64,000 nucleotides of DNA from Halobacteriovorax sp. GB3 (GTDB taxonomy: Bacteria; Bdellovibrionota; Bacteriovoracia; Bacteriovoracales; Bacteriovoracaceae), in the NCBI RefSeq assembly GCF_028649655.1, contig NZ_JAQSLN010000003.1:186001-250000 (forward strand), in the 5' to 3' direction. Position 1 is the first letter of the stretch. Each line of letters begins with the position of its first letter. Under the pieces are notes generated by a model that was given only the letters and a program-made list of their open reading frames with translations, was not told the DNA's origin and searched no databases. Shown one piece after another: positions 61,925 to 64,000 of this stretch. Made by a program: the position numbers and the translations under genes.

Positions 61925-63472
61925 TGGATGAAAAACATTGTGAAACTTAGGTTTTGCTGGTGCGATGAAGCCTCCAAGAATTCTCTTCTTATGATACTTC
62001 TTCCAGGCCTTGTAATCTTTCTCTTTAAGCGAATCTAAGAAATCAAACATCTCACCTAGACTTAAAGGCGCCTTATTGGCCTTTTCTTTCTGATCTAACT
62101 CTTTGTAAAAATATTCTCCAACTTCATCTAGAACGAGAAAGAGTCTCATTTGTTTGGCCGTCATATTTTTTGGAAATTCCTTCGAGATGTCTCTATTTAA
62201 TAGATATTTCCACTTCAAAATCTTAACCATTGTATCACTCTTTCTTGCAAGAGTTGAAAAGCGAGACATAAGTTTCGTTCCAACGGTTGGGTGAAAGCGA
62301 TAATTCTCATCTTCCATCCAAAGAAAGAGTTTTGTTAAAATGGCGTCTTTAAAGCGTGAATCTCTAAGTTTCTTTGGGTTTCTCCATTCAGAGACGATAT
62401 CAAAGCGCGAATCAAATTGAATGTCTCCTGGTCCAAACGTATCAAACGATGAAACACTCTCTTTGGTTACTTTAATTCCTAAATCTCGTAAAAAAGGAAC
62501 AAGTCCTTTGTTAAAGCGAGTCTTATATTCAGGGATATCAACTTCTTCCATTCCAAGTTTTTTTGAAGCGTGCTTATAACCAAAGTAAACAACCTCAGAA
62601 CAAAATAGTCTCGACTCATCTTTATAATCCATTCCAAAGTCGTACTCGATATTGCTACCAGCAACTTGGGCCTTCTTAACGTGGTTAAAAGTTATTTTTC
62701 CCGCTAACTCTGAAAGCTTTTTATCGCTATGCCTAAAGACAACTGTTCTTGCGTTCTTTTGTTCTAAGTGGACATCAATTGGCGCGACAACGTTTCCAAT
62801 CTCAATATGCGCCTCAGATGTAAAAATTTTATCTTTCTCTTTGTGGACAAGACTTAAATGAGAAAACTGAGTATCAGTCTGACCAATACGAGCAATGGCC
62901 GCAGAAGAAAAAGCGTTCCCTCTTGAAAGAAGAACATCTCCACCATTTAAATCCTGCCAGCTTTTGAATCCAGAGTACTTAGGATTGACAAGAAAATGGC
63001 CTCCATCACCAGTTAAAGTAACAAAGTGATCATCAGATTTGTGCTCATTTTGATAACTATATTCAATTAAATAATCTTCAACGTAACGCAAGGCCATGAA
63101 GGCCCTTTTAATAGAAACTAAACATTTCTTATCATCACTAGTCTCTCGCTCTAGATCCTTGAGTCTCTCCTTGATTCCAAGTCGTATATAGAAAGAAGAG
63201 CGTATGTACTCATCCATATCCTCTGGACTCATTGACTGTAGTGCAACCGTTTTTGAATCTAACTCATAAAGTTTCTTCCAGTAATATTCAATTGAGTCGT
63301 GACACTCACGAGCTCCCATATCTCTACTAAGAGTCACTTGAACTTCATCGAGAATTTCAAATAATTTATTCTTATGAACACTGGCAGGCCCACGCCATGA
63401 AAAATCTTGATGCGTAGAGCACGATGTCAAAGTTAGAGTAACGAGGGTGACAAAAGCTAGATTTCTTTTCAT
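61922..63472 (-). CDS. Lipoprotein with YiiX/YebB-like permuted papain domain
   Basis: 516 residues, lipobox LTSC (Cys18) after the leader MKRNLAFVTLVTLTLTS. Residues about 170-320 match the permuted NlpC/P60 group: GGDVLLSRG, then FSHLSLVHKEKD (His) and ESRLFCSEVVYFGYKHA (Cys), in the order His then Cys. Such proteins hydrolyse or bind lipids/peptidoglycan. The flanking N-terminal helical part and the C-terminal 190 residues are unfamiliar, so the domain is embedded in a larger protein. Membrane-anchored, facing the periplasm. Confidence 0.75.
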   Translation of the reverse strand: MKRNLAFVTLVTLTLTSCSTHQDFSWRGPASVHKNKLFEILDEVQVTLSRDMGARECHDSIEYYWKKLYELDSKTVALQSMSPEDMDEYIRSSFYIRLGIKERLKDLERETSDDKKCLVSIKRAFMALRYVEDYLIEYSYQNEHKSDDHFVTLTGDGGHFLVNPKYSGFKSWQDLNGGDVLLSRGNAFSSAAIARIGQTDTQFSHLSLVHKEKDKIFTSEAHIEIGNVVAPIDVHLEQKNARTVVFRHSDKKLSELAGKITFNHVKKAQVAGSNIEYDFGMDYKDESRLFCSEVVYFGYKHASKKLGMEEVDIPEYKTRFNKGLVPFLRDLGIKVTKESVSSFDTFGPGDIQFDSRFDIVSEWRNPKKLRDSRFKDAILTKLFLWMEDENYRFHPTVGTKLMSRFSTLARKSDTMVKILKWKYLLNRDISKEFPKNMTAKQMRLFLVLDEVGEYFYKELDQKEKANKAPLSLGEMFDFLDSLKEKDYKAWKKYHKKRILGGFIAPAKPKFHNVFHP

Positions 63473-63740
63473 TTACAACTCCTATTCCCTACTCTTTTCG
63501 TCGTCTTTAGCAAAAACCTTAATGCCAAACAAATTATGGCAATTTCCCCTAGGTTAGACCAAGGACTACTCCTTAGAATCGATTCTAGACCCATTTATGG
63601 ACTTTCTCTTTTATTTCAGTAAGTTATGGACATTTTTTTTCATATAATATAAATTATAAGACATCGATGCGCGAGGATTCACGCAAATTGAAAGGGCCTA
63701 GCCAAGGTATCGGTTTTTTAAAAAAATTATGAAAGGATTC

Positions 63741-64000
63741 ATGACCAAAATGAACGAAAGAATTTCTCTTAATAAAAAAAATCAGCAGTGGTTTGAAAAT
63801 TATCTACACGCTTGTAAAAGACAGAATAAATCTGAGCACACCATCAAAAATTACGAAGCTGATCTTAGAAAATTTATTTTGTGGTTTGAGTTTCAAACTA
63901 ATAAAACGATCGATGCCGTTGATCAGGATGACATCATGGAGTACAAGAATTTCCTCACTCATGGTGGCACAATTACAAAAACTCTTTCACTAAAAGAAAA
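63741..64000 (+). CDS. Tyrosine recombinase, N-terminal part (runs off the window)
   Basis: From ATG 63741 the frame is open to the window end. AAAGGA precedes it with good spacing. The 86 residues seen are a core-binding SAM-like domain: WFENYLHACKRQNKSEHTIK, NYEADLRKFILWFEF, IDAVDQDDIMEYKNFLTHGG. This fits XerC/XerD or an integrase; the catalytic part is outside. A second recombinase, complete, lies at 8909-9862. Confidence 0.75.
   Translation, partial: MTKMNERISLNKKNQQWFENYLHACKRQNKSEHTIKNYEADLRKFILWFEFQTNKTIDAVDQDDIMEYKNFLTHGGTITKTLSLKE

Noticed and set aside
63620-63650. Promoter for the second recombinase (TATAAT at 63643)
   Set aside because: The -10 is good but no acceptable -35 exists at 15-18 bases.

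Overview
The window is a stretch of bacterial chromosome, A+T-rich by eye, with about 57 genes on both strands. The cell is Gram-negative: there are many Sec signal peptides, lipoproteins with lipobox cysteines, a TolC-type outer-membrane channel with an RND pump, and secreted proteins ending in an aromatic residue like outer-membrane barrels. A TIGR02147-type regulator, many secreted proteins of unknown function and degenerate receiver/HD signalling proteins suggest a Bdellovibrionota relative (Bacteriovorax/Halobacteriovorax-like). That placement is inference. No rRNA, tRNA or CRISPR was seen. The word GGCC is strikingly frequent for such an A+T-rich sequence, both in coding DNA and in terminator stems.

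Layout. 1-4.5 kb: the end of an acyl-ACP-reductase-like protein, a DUF3419 (BtaA-like) protein, and small secreted or regulatory genes. 4.6-8.5 kb: nrdB-nrdA (class Ia ribonucleotide reductase of eukaryotic type) behind a 534-base gene-free leader with NrdR-box-like palindromes, GT tracts and hairpins. 8.5-17.6 kb: a receiver protein, a tyrosine recombinase, a fatty-acid desaturase, a receiver/TPR protein, tcdA, an AstE/AspA-family deacylase and two related secreted barrel-like proteins, the second apparently starting at a non-standard codon.

17.6-24 kb: the lysine pathway. lysC-dapB-dapA-dapD-lysA run as one minus-strand operon behind a lysine riboswitch with its own promoter and a predicted translational (RBS-sequestering) switch; asd is divergent. 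Immediately after asd, 24.0-25.5 kb holds an overlapping pair: a FeeM/LuxI-like acyltransferase and a haem-oxygenase-like diiron oxidase with all six expected metal ligands. This is the best candidate in the window for an undescribed small-molecule pathway.

25.7-35 kb: a secreted protein with 96-base tandem repeats, a transposase-like gene, a TIGR02147 regulator, a histidine kinase, a di-haem peroxidase, an ABC-F protein with a degenerate second ATPase site, and small secreted proteins. 35-41 kb: a heavy-metal RND operon (pump, His-rich periplasmic protein, TolC-like channel) with no recognisable membrane-fusion adaptor, plus a CzcI-like peptide and tapT. 41-50 kb: DoxX, three large secreted proteins, an acyl-CoA dehydrogenase preceded by a structured element, a lipoprotein and an MnmC-like methyltransferase. 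50-64 kb: a degenerate receiver/HD protein, an FMN oxygenase/FabK-like enzyme, htpX, a cyclic-nucleotide-gated channel, tldD-tldE, lysine 2,3-aminomutase, a soluble chemoreceptor with a C-terminal PAS domain, a YiiX-like lipoprotein, and the start of a second tyrosine recombinase that runs off the window.
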